A stretch of DNA of 64,000 nucleotides from Inia geoffrensis. Taxonomy: Eukaryota; Chordata; Mammalia; Artiodactyla; Iniidae. The translations under genes were made by a program, and so were the position numbers. The notes beneath the pieces are model-generated. The model was not told the DNA's origin, searched no databases, and was given only the letters and a program-made list of their open reading frames with translations. The stretch is taken from the NCBI GenBank assembly GCA_036417435.1, contig CM070899.1, positions 146,644,237 to 146,708,236 on the forward strand. The letters are read 5' to 3'. This document shows, piece by piece, positions 45,039-56,709 of this stretch; position 1 is the stretch's first letter, and each line of letters opens with the position of its first letter.

Positions 45039-45451
45039 AGGCTGCAGGATTGTAGTTCTTCTGCTGTCTGCCTTCTGCTATAATTCTGAATTTTACATTT
45101 AGGTTTATGAATCACTTTCAATTATTTTTTCGAGTGATGCAAAGTGTGGATTGAGATTTATTTTTTTGCATATGGGTGTTTAGTTGTTCCAGCAGTGTTT
45201 TTTGAAAAGACATCTTTCTCTATTGAATTACCTTTGTACTTTTGCTGAAAGCCAGTTGATAATATATGTGTGGGTCTGTTTCTGTATTCTGTTCCATTGA
45301 TCTGTGTCTTTCATTTTTCCATTACCACACTCTTGATTACTGTAGCTTTATACTAAATCTTGAAATCAGGTAGTATGAGTTCTCTAATTGTGTTAGTTTT
45401 CAGAATTGTTTTTGAGTATTATAGTTGCTTTGCCTTTCCAAGGACATTTTA

Positions 45452-45605
45452 TTTCTTTATTTTAATTTTTAATTAATTTATATCTGTTTATTTTTTGGCC
45501 ACATCGCGTGCCTTGTGGGATCCTAGTTCCCCGACCAGGGGTTGAACCCAGGCTCTCGGCAGTGAAAGCATGGAGTCCTAACCCCTGGACCACCAGGGAA
45601 TTCCC
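45452..45605 (-). mobile_element. CHR-1-like SINE
   Basis: 'ttggccacatcgcgtgcctt', 'gttccccgaccaggggttga', 'ctggaccaccagggaattcc'. It interrupts the old L1M; 'ggacatttta' / 'ggtacatttta' may be its degraded TSD. Confidence 0.9.
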
Positions 45606-46422
45606 TCAGGTACATTTTAGAATCAGTTTGTTGATATATATAAAAAATCCTGCTGAGATTTTTATTGGCATTGCATTGAATCTGTAAATTACTTAGGGGA
45701 GAATTGACAGCTTAATGATATTGAGTCATGAACATGTTATATTTATTTACTTAGACCTTTTTTGACGTTTTTATTAGTGTTTTGTAGTTTTTAATAAATG
45801 AATCTTGCACATATTTTGTAAGATTAGTATGTATTTCATGCTTTCTGGTGCTCTTGTAAATGATGCTTTTAAAATTTAGATTTCCAGTTGTCCATTGCTA
45901 GTATGTAGAAATAGGATTGAATTCTGTATGGCGACCTGGTGTCTTAAAACCTTGCTAAACTCATTTGAGATCTTCTTTATAGACAGTAATGTCATTGGCC
46001 AATACAGGAAGCTTGATTTCTTCCTTTGTAGTCTGTATGTTTTTTATTTCTTTTTCTTGCTTTATTGAACTGGCTAGGATGCCCAGTATGATGTTGATGA
46101 GGAGTTTTGAAAGTGGATATCTTTTCCTGATGTTAGGGGGAAAACATTTGTGTTTCACCATTAACATGATGTTCTTTATAGTTTGTTTGTTTTTGTAGTA
46201 TTAAAGATGTCCTTTATCAAGTTGAGAAAGTTGTGTTTCTAGTTTGCTGAGAGTTTTTGTCATGAATGGATACTGAATGTTGTCACAGGCTTCTGCATGT
46301 ATTGAGATGATCATATGTTTTTTCTTCTTTACTTTGTAGATATGATGCATTGCACTGATTTTTGAATGTTGAACTAGCCTTGTATTCCTTTGATAATCCT
46401 CCGTTGGTCGTGATGTATTTTT

Positions 46423-46435
46423 TAAAAATCTCTTT

Positions 46436-46467
<32 letters not shown>

Positions 46468-46616
46468 TTTTGGCTGCGCCAGGTCTTAGTTGCGGCATGT
46501 GGGCTTCTTAGTTGTGGCGTGCATGTGGGATCTAGTTCCCCAGCCAAGGATCGAACCCAGACCCCCTGCACTGGGAGTGCGGAGTCTTACCCACTGGACC
46601 ACCAGGGAAGTCCCCA
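46423..46616 (-). mobile_element. CHR-type SINE with (TTTA)n tail
   Basis: 'ttggctgcgccaggtcttag', 'ccccagccaaggatcgaacc', 'ctggaccaccagggaagtcc'. The TSD is tcgtgatgtattttt (46,408-46,422) / tcatgatgtattttt (46,617-46,631), one mismatch. Confidence 0.95.
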
Positions 46617-46699
46617 TCATGATGTATTTTTATATATTGTTGGATTCATTCTGCTATTGACTCTTTTTTATTTCTTCCATTTGTCTGTTTATGTTCATT

Positions 46700-47510
46700 A
46701 AAAATTCTTGGTCATATGTATAATATTCATATAGTAGTTGTTAAAGTTCTTGTTCATTAATTCCATTATTTCTTTCTATGGGCTGATTTTTTTTTTTCCC
46801 CGTCTTGGGTCACATCTTCTTGTAATTTCTTGTTAGATCCTAGAAATGGTGAATTTTAAGTTGTTGACTGCTGTTGATTGGTCTAAGATAGACCAACCCT
46901 AACTCTTGTCCTTTTACTCTAAGGCTTGTTTTACCCCATCACTAAGGCCTGAAGCCACCATAGTTTCCATTGAAGAATGAGATGTTCTCTGCTCTGGGTG
47001 GTCAGAATACGAATGTCTGCCAGCCCTGTGTGAGCTCTGGGGTAATGTAGCATATAGTTCTTGGGTTATTCTTTGCCTGCCTTTGTAGATTTTTTTACGG
47101 TATGCACACATGGCTTATTATTCAGTATTAGACTCAAGCAGGCCTCTGTGCTGATTTATGGAGATCCTTCTTCATGCAACTCCTTCCTTTCTAGTACTCT
47201 GCAGTTTTTAGGTTCCTGAGCCTTCTCATACTCTTTGACTTCTTAGCTTGAGAAAATCACCATGGTCTGCTTGGGCTCCTCATTGCAGGTGGTCCAGCAT
47301 GTGACTCCAGGCTGAGAAAGCTGGTGCACTTGTGGGGTTCACCTCATCTCTTCCCTTTGCTAGGGATTGCAGTCCTGTGCTGCTGGTTGTCCAGAAGCTA
47401 AAAGATGTTGCCTCGTATATTTTGTTCATTTTTCTGGTTGTTGGGGGGTGGGGTGTGTGGCAGGATAAGTCTAGATCCAGTTACTTCATCATGGCTGGAA
47501 ACTGAAATCC
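46700..47510 (-). mobile_element. Possible old L1/HAL1 region (antisense)
   Basis: 'cattgcaggtggtccagcat' and 'cagttacttcatcatggctg' resemble text found in old L1M/HAL1 elements in antisense. This may be the 5' part of the same L1M. Low confidence. Confidence 0.4.
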
Positions 47511-47829
47511 CTTGGAAGAGTATACTTTATTGATGGTGCTCAAAGTCTCGTTATAGGATTCTTCAAGTCTTTGTGGGTGTAAATATCAAAGAAATGTTTG
47601 TTAAATGTCTACTGCCTGTAGCTAGCCCTTACTCTGTAGGTAATACAGAAAAAGTAGATATCTTCTAGTTGAAGGAGGTATGTACATAGTACATACATGA
47701 GATTAATCAAAGATGTGAAATGCTCTAGTGATGAGCAGAAAGAGAAAGATCACTGTGGTCTGATATTTTCTTATAGAAATGTTTTCTTTTACATTTTGTT
47801 TCTTAGCCTGTATTTATAATTCCCTTTTA

Positions 47830-47990
47830 TGGGACAGGATGAAGTGGGTCAGTCGGTAGAGTATTGGCTCTTTCATAGGCATTTGGTGACTTACTTGCTC
47901 TGTGGCTTTAGGTAAATTTTTTGTCTCTGAAACTCAATTATCTCATTTGTAAAATGGGCATGTGACATACCTTGTAGGGTTGTTTGTTAT
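47830..47990 (+). mobile_element. MIR SINE (sense)
   Basis: 'tcggtagagtattggctctt', 'tctcatttgtaaaatgggca', 'cataccttgtagggttg'. Confidence 0.8.
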
Positions 47991-47994
47991 TCAA

Positions 47995-48960
47995 CACATA
48001 TTTGGGTGCTTTCTGTATGTCAGGCACTGTGCTAGGTGATGAGAGTTCAGTGACAAATAAAACGTAGTTGCTGCCATCAAAGGGCTGACATTTTAGCGAG
48101 AGAAGCAGAACACAAACAGGTAAAAAACAACTTTGGTGAGGTCTGGTTTTCATAATTGTAGGAAGAATATGAAGATTATTAGCAAAAATTGGAGAGGTCA
48201 AACAATACCTTTCTGAGGAGATGAGATTTGAGAGAGACCTGAAGGAAATGAAGAGAGCAAACCACCTGAAGGTCTCTGGATGTTCCAAGTCGAAGGGGCA
48301 TGAAGGGCAAAGAGCTTGAGGTGGTGTATGAACAGGGAGGCTAAGGGTGGGGCGAGAAAGGAGAATAATAGGAGATAACATATATGTACGTAGAGGCTTG
48401 GTCAAATAGGCTTTTAAGTAAGATGGGAAGCAGCTGAAGGATTTGAGCAAGGAATGACAAGAGCTGATTTAGGTTTTGAAAGTTTCACTGTGAGTGTGGG
48501 GAGCAGGAGGTGGAAATAGCGAGACTAGTTAAGAGTTTTACACTAGTCCAGTCTAGAGAACATGGTGGCTTGGGTTAGGGTGTGGCAGTGAAAGTCTGAG
48601 AAGGTTGGAATCTATGTTCCTGTGAAGATAGAACTGATAGGATTACTTACGGATTGGGAAAAGGTGTTGAGCAAAGAAGGCAAGCAAGGATGATTCCTAG
48701 GTGTTATGGACAGCTGGGTGAATGGTGTTGTGGTTTCCTGAGTGGAAGAAGTGAAGTGGTTTTGCGGCGAGGAAGAAGTTGATTTCACTTCTGGACATGA
48801 TAAGTTTGAGATCTGTGAGACTTTTAAGTGAAGATACCAGTAAGCATTTGTAGGTGCAGACCTGGAGTTGAGGGCTGAAGGCTGGACTGGATTTACAAAG
48901 TAGAGAATTGTAGCTTGAGAAGGGAGGGTGGGGGTTATTGTGGGAATTAGGGATATCTAA
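47995..48960 (+). repeat. Ancient interspersed repeat (about 1 kb), family undetermined
   Basis: Ordered old-repeat text: 'cacatatttgggtgctttct', 'gtcaggcactgtgctaggtg', 'gagagagacctgaaggaaat', 'gcaaggaatgacaagagctg', 'gacatgataagtttgagatc'. It is the longest copy of the family also seen at 15,090 and 18,700. Confidence 0.6.
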
Positions 48961-50450
48961 AGCTCTTGGCACATAGTAGGGCAACATGGCATGGTAGCTA
49001 GTAATAATAATGACAGTGGTAAAAAACAATAGCAACGACAACAACTGGGTATGACTAAGAGCTAGATATAAAAGAAGCAAGATGGTAGTGATCAAAAACA
49101 CCTTGTGTCAGTGTTAGTTAGGACTCCAAACCTGCTGAAAACTTTTCTCCTCTGAGCACGATAAAAGTAACATCAGTGAAAACTGTTGTACATTTTCAGT
49201 CTCTATATCAGTGATCTTCAAATGTGATTCAGGGGTGTCATTACGTGTAGTGTACACACAGTACACAAGAGTTTGGGAGGAGGCTGTTGCAGTGTTAACT
49301 GTAGTTTCGTTTGAGTTGTGAGATGATGGTAGAGTGTCTTTTGATCTTCTAAATACTTTGCAATGTATATATTTTTCTTTAATCTCTCTTTTTTTCTTTT
49401 TTAAATAAAGAGAGTTAATACCTTTGTAGCATCTACTCAGTTGGTGAGCCTCTGGGCTGATGCGTTTCATTTGTTTGTGGTTGCTAACACTACAGATGGG
49501 TCTTTGACTATGGCCTGTTGTCTTGAAAATTTGAGCCCTTGATCACAGGGGGGAATTGGGGGAAAGAGTATGGGTGGTTTTGATATGAGTCCACAACAGC
49601 TCCTGGGAAAATTGTTAGCACATGTTCTCCCCACCAGGCTGGTTGTGACACCTCTCTGTTCAAAGGGGATGTTATGTTGCATTTGCATTGTGGTGGGCAG
49701 ATCACTTCAGATAAATTGAATCGAGCATGACTTTTTTTTTTTTTTTTCCTAAATCTGAATTATAACTATCCGCACTAACTTAGATTTTTAGAAGTATTCC
49801 TTTTCCCAGGTGATAACTGCCAAAGGTGACAGGGATTTTTTGCAGATTTGACATTTTCTGTAATTTATGAGTCATTTCTGAAAACACACTTAGTATAATT
49901 TGAAATGGTGTCTGTCAATTAATCCATCTACCTGTTGTTGCCGGTTGAGTTCTACCCTGTTTAAAGTCATTGTGTTTCTGAAGTCAGAAGAGAGATCCAT
50001 TGTGGCATTACATGGGAATCATTTCTGTTCCTTTTTATAATCTAGAAGAAAGTGTTTTTTTGCCTCTTGGATACCTTGTGCACAGAGGGGCTGGGCTCAG
50101 AATACAAAGGAACTCTGGATGTGGCCTTGGAGTTGGGAGTTATTTAGGGGGAAAACGTGGCAATGAGAGTTTGAGAAGTAGAGTTCTAATTGTTCATTTG
50201 GTCACATGAAACCCTGGGGTCTGGCTGAGGTGCTTTCTCTGTTTGAGGATTAAGGATGCATATGGGTCAGTGGACAGGAATGACCAAAGCTTTTGCCTGG
50301 GCCCTCCTACTAAAAGGGTGCTGTATGCTTAGAGCATAGGACAGTGTGTATTTAAAGGACTTTTTCACTCTAGAGAGATCTTTTTCTCAAGATCAGGCCA
50401 TTTCCCAAAAGGTGTTTTCTAAAAAGTGAAGTCACTGAAGGGAAGAAGAA
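48961..50450. other. Presumed intron, no firm element
   Basis: Apparently single-copy, with a poly-T at 49,732-49,748. No exon is recognised. Confidence 0.5.
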
Positions 50451-50454
50451 ACTT

Positions 50455-50640
50455 CTACTGGGTGCCTGCCTGTGTATTGTGTGTTCATTTACATTTTCTC
50501 AATTCTTTACAGTAATCCTGTAAGATTGGTATTATCCTCCAGGCTTTTTTGATGAGAAAAGTATGGTTCAGAGATTTTACTTTGCCTTTCTCAGGTTAAT
50601 GGACTATAATTTTCATCCAGGACTCTGTGACTATAAACCT
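50455..50640 (-). mobile_element. MIR SINE (antisense, diverged)
   Basis: 'actgggtgcctgcctgtgta', 'agtaatcctgtaagattggt', 'tgatgagaaaagtatggttc'. Confidence 0.75.
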
Positions 50641-51490
50641 ACTCTAGTTTTATTATATATGCCATAAGTCACATTTTTTATTCACTCTGATGTAATTATA
50701 TCCAACATAGACAGCTTAAAATTACAGCTTGTTCTTGTAAATCGAAATCATTGTGGTCTGCCTTTAAAGTTTTCCTAGAATTCCTAAAAACATGCTGGGC
50801 TTCCATGTTCGTGCCTTGAAAGTAGCAGAAACTTGCCGGAAGAATTGTATTTTACTTCAGATGCAGGGGCTTTTTGGATCAACATTAATAATTAACAGTT
50901 ATGTACTTTTTCACATCTTCAAAGTGTTTTACAAACAGTTAATTAGTTCATGTTTAACCTATACTGGAAGTTGAAAAACCAGTTTTTTAGGTTCATTTTA
51001 GCAGTACTGAAATGTTAAGGGCATAAGGAGTAATTCTTCAGCAAGAAAAATGTAGGTAGGAACTGTGCAACATTAAACATCTTTACTCAATCCCCTAGCT
51101 TTGTGCCCAGCTTAGCTCACAGCAGGCATGTTTTTTGGGTGTACACATCTTGTGCTTAATGCAAGGGAATGGAATTATGTGGACTGAAAGACACGGGGTT
51201 CAAAGACTTGGATGATTCAGTGGACTGTATTGCAACTTTCTTTTCTATAGTTCCTTAAACTAAATGTGAATGGTCCTTAATTTCTGTGGGGTTTTGACAG
51301 ATGGGAAGTGATTGGCACAGAGACTTTGGCAAGTGAACAGAGTTGTTATACATGCTAATTTCTGGGAAAAATATTTTCTTTTTCACTCCTGGCTTAGGAG
51401 ATAATAACTCTGTAACTGAATACTTTGCTAGTTTCCTCACTTGTCACCTGACTCCATCTCCTCTCCCCCCAGTAAAATGGCTTTTACTTG
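50641..51490. other. Presumed intron, no recognised element
   Basis: No transposon or convincing exon is seen. Confidence 0.5.
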
Positions 51491-51494
51491 GCAA

Positions 51495-51690
51495 GGTTGT
51501 GTAGCAGCTGGAAAAAGATTTGGAAGGAGACAGTAGTCTCAGTTCAGCTGTGTTTCTGTCACCTAAGTAGGTGTGTGACCTTGAGCAGGTTACTGCTCTT
51601 CTTCTGCCCTTGAATACTTCTGTGAAATAATGTGTTAAACTCACCTTTCATTGGACCTTTATAGGGGTGGCTGGAGGAGGATATAAAATG
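51495..51690 (+). mobile_element. MIR SINE (sense)
   Basis: 'gtgaccttgagcaggttact', 'gaaataatgtgttaaactca'. Diverged. Confidence 0.7.
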
Positions 51691-52735
51691 GAACGGAGGA
51701 TATTTTCACATCAGTGAAGATTCTTCAAAGTTGCAGTGACTTCTTCCTTCCTACTTTGGTTGGAATAATTTATTTTCTTACTGTTATTGCCAACCACATT
51801 GCTGTTCTTTAAACATCTTTTTTCCCCTAATACAGAGCAATAAATAGAACCCTTTGATAAATATTGTGTCTGGGTAATTTCCTAAGACAGGACATGCAAG
51901 TTCCTTTTCATCATTGCTTATAGCCCTGTCATTCAGAGGAATCTGTTCATGAATCTTTGCCTAGGTGACCTTGCCAGAGAAACCTTACTATGTGATGGCA
52001 GAAAGGAGGAGTCTGAGAGCTTGGCATGTATATTTAATAACATTTTTATTATGAATGGGAATCTCTTCTTTTTATGGGGCCAGGTAGGAATGGCCCTGAA
52101 TTTTTTCCTCTATCAAATTGTGTTGTTTTTCATATCTTTCTCTTTTTTTCCACTGCCCTTTTCCTTCACTTCATGAAAATCTGAAAACAAGTGAGATGAA
52201 TTGGCTTTTGAACCTTTTTGTAACATTAAATACACCCAGGTTTAAGTTTTTTATTCTGTTTTACCAAGGTTTTTGGTAACTTGGAATGTTTGTTATACAG
52301 TTGAACCTTGAATAATAATACACTATGTGAACTTTGAATAATTGAGATTAACTTAGTTAAATGTTTAAAGCCACCGTTTTATTTTAGAGGATGCCTATAG
52401 GTAACATATTTACTTTTTTGAAAAAGACTTTTTTGGGCGAAGTTTTATGTAAATTAGACAAGATAGAAGTTTTGGAAACACGTAGTTTGTTATAGCAGTA
52501 TCATAAGCTACAGAAGTAAATGGATTTTTCTGAGACACTGTGCCAGCAACTAGGATAAATGATAGTTTTTCCTATTTAGGTTAGGTATCTTGGGTTATAC
52601 TATTTTCAGTCGTCACCTTTTTAATTTTTCCATGTTGTCTTTGTCCACTGTTCGTTTCCCCTTTCCCAGTTAATTCAATAGGATTCATTTGTCACATTTC
52701 TCACTGACTAGGTAGGGACAAAGTAAACCCACATG
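51691..52735. other. Presumed intron, no recognised element
   Basis: AT-rich, apparently single-copy. Confidence 0.5.
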
Positions 52736-52739
52736 TCTC

Positions 52740-52885
52740 TATTTCCTCCTAGATTATAAGGTCCTGGAGGACAGATTTTATCTGCTTTGTTCATTGTTGT
52801 ATTCCCAGCATGTGGTACTGTGCATGGCACATAGCAGTTAGTTATTACTCAGGAAATATTTGGATTGATTGATGAATGAATTTGT
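52740..52885 (+). mobile_element. L2 3' end
   Basis: 'agattataaggtcctggagg', 'ttgttgtattcccagcatgt', 'ttggattgattgatgaatga'. Confidence 0.8.
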
Positions 52886-53233
52886 GATACAACTGTATAT
52901 AAATAATATATGCATATGATTAATGTTAATAAAATCTATATTTTGAGAATAAATGAACAGAATTTAATTTTTTTCTCCCAGCATCCATTGTAGTCTGATT
53001 TTGGTGAGTTAAATCATCCCTTTCTGGGGAAGAGAAGGCACCATGTTAAATGGAAGATTGGCCATTGTTGACCAAATCTGGCAGTAAAACTTGTTCAGTT
53101 CTTTCCTGGTTTTTGTGCTTGGGCACTGTAGGCCTGTATTACTTTATATTTTAACCTGTTCAGCAGCTTCATCACTGACATGCTGGTGTGGCTCACATAT
53201 GGCCGTAAGTGTGGCTTGCCTGCCTAATTTTTT

Positions 53234-53443
53234 TTTTATTTTTATTTTTTAGCGGTACGCGGGCCTCTCACTGTTGTGGCCTCTCCCGTTGCGGAGCACA
53301 GGCTCCGGACGCTCAGGCTCAGTGGCCATGGCTCACGGGCACAGCCGCTCCGCGACATGTGGGATCCTCCCGGACTGGGGCACAAACCCGTGTCCCCTGC
53401 ATCGGCAGGCAGACGCTCGACCACTGCACCACCAGGGAAGCCC
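53234..53443 (-). mobile_element. CHR-2 SINE
   Basis: A reverse CHR-2 with a perfect 17-bp TSD, tgcctgcctaatttttt, at 53,217-53,233 and 53,444-53,460. The several open frames of 60-80 codons here are SINE translations. Confidence 0.95.
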
Positions 53444-53461
53444 TGCCTGCCTAATTTTTTA

Positions 53462-53642
53462 AAAATGTAATTTTAAAACATATTCGAAATACAACAGTAG
53501 AATTGATCCCTGTATACCCATTACACAGATTCTGGAGAATTAGTGAGATTTTGCTATTCTCTGCAACATCATTTTTTAAATAACAGTTATATTGTGATAT
53601 AATCCATATAGAATAAAATTTACCCGTTTCACTTTAATGTTT
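53462..53642 (-). mobile_element. Old L1 3' end-like sequence (antisense)
   Basis: 'gatccctgtatacccattac', 'attgtgatataatccatata', 'aataaaatttacccgtttca' follow the antisense order of an L1M 3' end, interrupted by the next SINE. Confidence 0.55.
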
Positions 53643-53848
53643 TTGCTTTTTTTTTTGCGGTATGTGGGCCTCTAACTGTTGTGGCCTCTCCCGCTGCGGA
53701 GCACAGGCTCCGGATGCGCAGGCCCAGAGGCCATGGCTCACGGGCCCAGCTGCTCCGCGGCATGTGGGATCTTCCCAGACCGGGGCACGAACCCGCGTCC
53801 CCTGCCTCGGCAGGTGGACTCCCAACCACTGCGCCACCAGGGAAGCCC
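53643..53848 (-). mobile_element. CHR-2 SINE
   Basis: A reverse CHR-2 with a perfect 13-bp TSD, cactttaatgttt, at 53,630-53,642 and 53,849-53,861. It lies 200 bp from another CHR-2 in the same orientation. Confidence 0.95.
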
Positions 53849-53864
53849 CACTTTAATGTTTATT

Positions 53865-54905
53865 ATAGTTGTTTTGAAAGTTACTACCAGACCGTTATTT
53901 TCTTAATAGTGAATTTTAAATGGTATTTTTACTCCAGTGTTTAATACTGTAAACCATGAAATGTCTCTGTAAATCATGGCATGATGTGTTTCCAGGATAT
54001 GGAACAGACAACTTTAACTCAAAGCAAATGAGTGCTGAGTAGCCTTTTTTTCCTTTCAATAGAATCATTACAGAAATAGGACCATAAACCTTCTATTAAG
54101 CACTTTTGTATGAAATCTGAGGTTTCTGTCAAATTAGACATGGAAAATTAAACAGAGCTGCACAAGTTACTGATCTTTGCAGTTTTTGAGTTCGCTCTTA
54201 TGTTATGCTTATTTTTTTTTCTTCTTGTTTGGATGACTTTCTCTTAAATGCTAGTACAAGAATGTTATGATTTAGACAAAATTATTATTGGTTTCATGTC
54301 AGTAGTTTTTTCACCCCCCGCCCTGCCATAGAATTTAATGATTCCTTTTTTTCTTTAGAGAATCTGTTTTTCTTCCTAAAATGTATTCCTGTTTATTTTG
54401 ATTGTTGTGAAGGAAATACTTTTCAGGTAATTGAATACCTTCATAAATTTAGTACTTCCTTAAGAAGTCATTTAGCGATGTATGTAAAAATAGTGTTGAT
54501 TTTTCTCATGGTTCTTAATTCAAATCATCATCTTAAAAGCTTTCATTTGAAGCCCCAAGAACAATTGATTCACTGTTTTTCATAGCCCGTATTTGTATAC
54601 ATTATGTCCTAAGCTCATGAATTCTCTGAAATACCACACTTTTCCCCTGCTCTGTAGTAAAGTACTGTTTGAGTTGCTTTGCCAAAAGTGCTGTGGCTGT
54701 CTAAAGATTACCACTTTAATAGTTTGCTCTCTAGGATGTGTGCCTGTAAATGGAGAATTTTCTTTCCTGAGTCTAAATAAAAGCAATGGTTTAACTGTGA
54801 GATATTTCAGGACCCAAATACTGAAGGAAACTCAGAGAAAAAAAATTATATCTATTCTCTCCCTTCAGCCTTCATGCCTGTTGAAATCTACAGGGCCATG
54901 TTCCT
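53865..54905. other. Presumed intron, no recognised element
   Basis: Apparently single-copy. The plus frame at 54,593-54,940 (115 codons) shows no recognisable domain and has no clear flanking splice sites. Confidence 0.5.
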
Positions 54906-54909
54906 TAAT

Positions 54910-55025
54910 ACAGCTGTCATTTATTGAGAGCCTCTGTTGAACTAGGTATCTTATGTTTAATCAGTTCTCACCTCTGCAAGGTGATTTTATGATTTTGCCA
55001 AAGAAGGAGATTGAGGTGCAAGGAG
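54910..55025 (-). mobile_element. MIR SINE (antisense, partial)
   Basis: 'atttattgagagcctctgtt', 'aaagaaggagattgaggtgc'. Confidence 0.65.
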
Positions 55026-55169
55026 GTAATTAATTAATTGTATACTTAATCAGCAAACATTTAAGGCCACTACTAGGTGCCAGGGATCCAGGGCTGAACA
55101 AAAATAAGACATGGTCGCTGACCTTAAAGTGCTCATGATTTTGTTTCTTGTGATAACAACAATAATAAT

Positions 55170-55410
55170 AGTAACAACTGCAGTCACTTATTACTGCTTT
55201 CCATGTGCCAAGCTTACTTCTATGTGTTCTGTACACCTTTATTTCATTTTAATCCCCACAACTCTTAAGAGGTGGGGTCTGTTATACATACTTCATGGTT
55301 AAGGAGACTGAGGCTTGGAGAGGCTAGATAACTTGCTCAGGGTCTCGCAGCATGTGGCAGAGTTGGGAATTGAATACGAGTCTCTGACTTTAGGACCCAA
55401 GCTCTTTATA
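55170..55410 (-). mobile_element. MIR SINE (antisense, full length)
   Basis: 'ttccatgtgccaagcttact', 'aaggagactgaggcttggag', 'gtctcgcagcatgtggcaga', 'gggaattgaatacgagtctc'. Confidence 0.9.
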
Positions 55411-55930
55411 CATCAAGAATATTTCTAGCAAGAGTTGAAATAAGTAATTATGTGAAAGGAACATCCACTGTGAGCTGTGATTTTGGCAGAACTTTGTGTA
55501 ACTTTGACTTTGCCAGTAAATTTATTTTTATAGTTAATTTTCTGCTATATAATCTCCTATTCTAGAAGTCATCAGAGAGTTTTCATGATTCATGAGAGAT
55601 ATTTTTTGTTTTATTTTTATTAACAACAGTAATGTACAGTCCCTCCAGAAATTCAGGAATTAGACATAAAAAGTACACATATGAATAAATGACACTACCT
55701 GGAAAATTTTCGTGGTACAAATGGTGTTTTTCTTTCCAGACTAAATTTGTAGAGGGAGTGTATGTGTGCATTTATATATACCACATGTGATCATATTTTA
55801 TATGCTCTTGAATATAAACAGGTTATAAAACAAGTTTCACGACTATACTTTTGCACGATATCAAGTAACCTGTGTAATAATTTTAATGGCTATATAGTAT
55901 TTCATTGTACGGATTTAGATTTATCCTTAG
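55411..55930. other. Presumed intron; possible old L1 text at the right end
   Basis: 'atagtatttcattgtacgga' near 55,900 together with 'gaaatggaattgctagggca' at 56,568 suggests an old antisense L1 into which the SINE pair was inserted. Otherwise nothing is recognised. Confidence 0.4.
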
Positions 55931-55947
55931 ATCACTCATTACCTTTT

Positions 55948-56082
55948 CAAATTAAAAAAAAATTTTTATTTTTTGGGCATGCCGTGCAACTTCCTGGATC
56001 TTAGTTCCCCGACCAGGTATTGAACCTGCGCCCTTGGCAGTGAAAGCCCGGAGCCCTAACCACTGTACCTCCAGGGAATTCC
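55948..56082 (-). mobile_element. CHR-1-like SINE, first of a stacked pair
   Basis: 'gtgcaacttcctggatctta', 'gttccccgaccaggtattga', 'aaccactgtacctccaggga'. Flanked by ctcattacctttt (55,935-55,947) and ctcattacctttt (56,083-56,095). Confidence 0.9.
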
Positions 56083-56095
56083 CTCATTACCTTTT

Positions 56096-56436
56096 TTTTT
56101 AAAAAAAGTTTATTTATTTTAATTTATTTATTTTTGGCTGCATTGGGTCTCCGTTGCTGCGCACGGGCATTCTCTAGTTGCGGTGAGTGGGGGCTACTCT
56201 TCATTGCGGTGCGCAGGCTTCTCATTGCCGTGGCTTCTCTTGTTGCGGAGCATGGGCTCTAGGCACGCGGGCTTCAGTAGTTGTGGCTCGTGGGCTGTAG
56301 AGCGCAGGCTCAGTAGTTGTGGCGCACGGGCTTAGTTGCTCCGTGGCATGTGGGATCTTCCCAGACCAGGGCGCGAACCCGTGTCCCCTGCATTGGCAGG
56401 CAGATTCTTAACCATTACGCCACCAGGGAAGTCCCC
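56096..56436 (-). mobile_element. Long CHR-2-type SINE, second of a stacked pair
   Basis: 'ttggctgcattgggtctccg', 'ttgcggtgagtgggggctac', 'accattacgccaccagggaa'. Flanked by ctcattacctt at 56,083-56,093 and 56,437-56,447, so the target occurs three times around the two SINEs. Confidence 0.95.
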
Positions 56437-56709
56437 CTCATTACCTTATTTGAATATTTAGGTGGTATTTCTTTTCTTTCCCTCCTTCCCTCCCTTCCTC
56501 CTGTTGTAAGCACTGCTGTGATGAACAGCCATGTACATAATCTTTGTATTCTTATTTTTCCTCACAGAAATGGAATTGCTAGGGCAAAGGCTGTATGTTT
56601 CAACAGCTTTTAATAGATACTGTCGAGCTGTCTACAGAAAGTTTATATCATTTACACTCCCACTGGCAGAGTATGAGTGCCTGTTTACCATTTATTTTTC
56701 CATAATCTT

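Larger units (their letters stand above)
41979..45078 (-). mobile_element. L1 copy terminated at a premature poly(A) site in ORF2
   Basis: Read on the minus strand, the element runs from late 5'UTR through ORF1 and ORF2 and stops in the reverse-transcriptase domain. There an AATAAA (complement at 42,002-42,007) is followed by an A-rich tail (41,985-41,998). The surrounding older L1M text is continuous across the insertion, and tataattc with one further mismatch is duplicated at 41,971-41,981 and 45,079-45,089. The 3' truncation is thus original to the insertion and not a later deletion. Confidence 0.8.
40625..46690 (-). mobile_element. Old L1M element, minus strand, with nested insertions
   Basis: Old L1 text continues in the correct antisense order when later insertions are removed: the 3' region at 40,625-40,862, ORF2 C-terminal text at 41,642-41,970, then ORF2/reverse-transcriptase text at 45,087-46,690 ('gggtctgtttctgtattctg', 'gagatgatcatatg'). 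Insertions are a hAT fossil (about 40,863-41,641), an L1 3' end inside that hAT (40,905-41,477), a 3.1-kb younger L1 (41,979-45,078) and two SINEs (45,452-45,605 and 46,423-46,616). No open frame longer than fragments survives in the old element itself. Confidence 0.8.

Noticed and set aside
44149..45102. Plus-strand Phe/Leu/Ser-rich frames of 85-144 codons
   Set aside because: They are the antisense shadow of the L1 ORF1 pseudogene.
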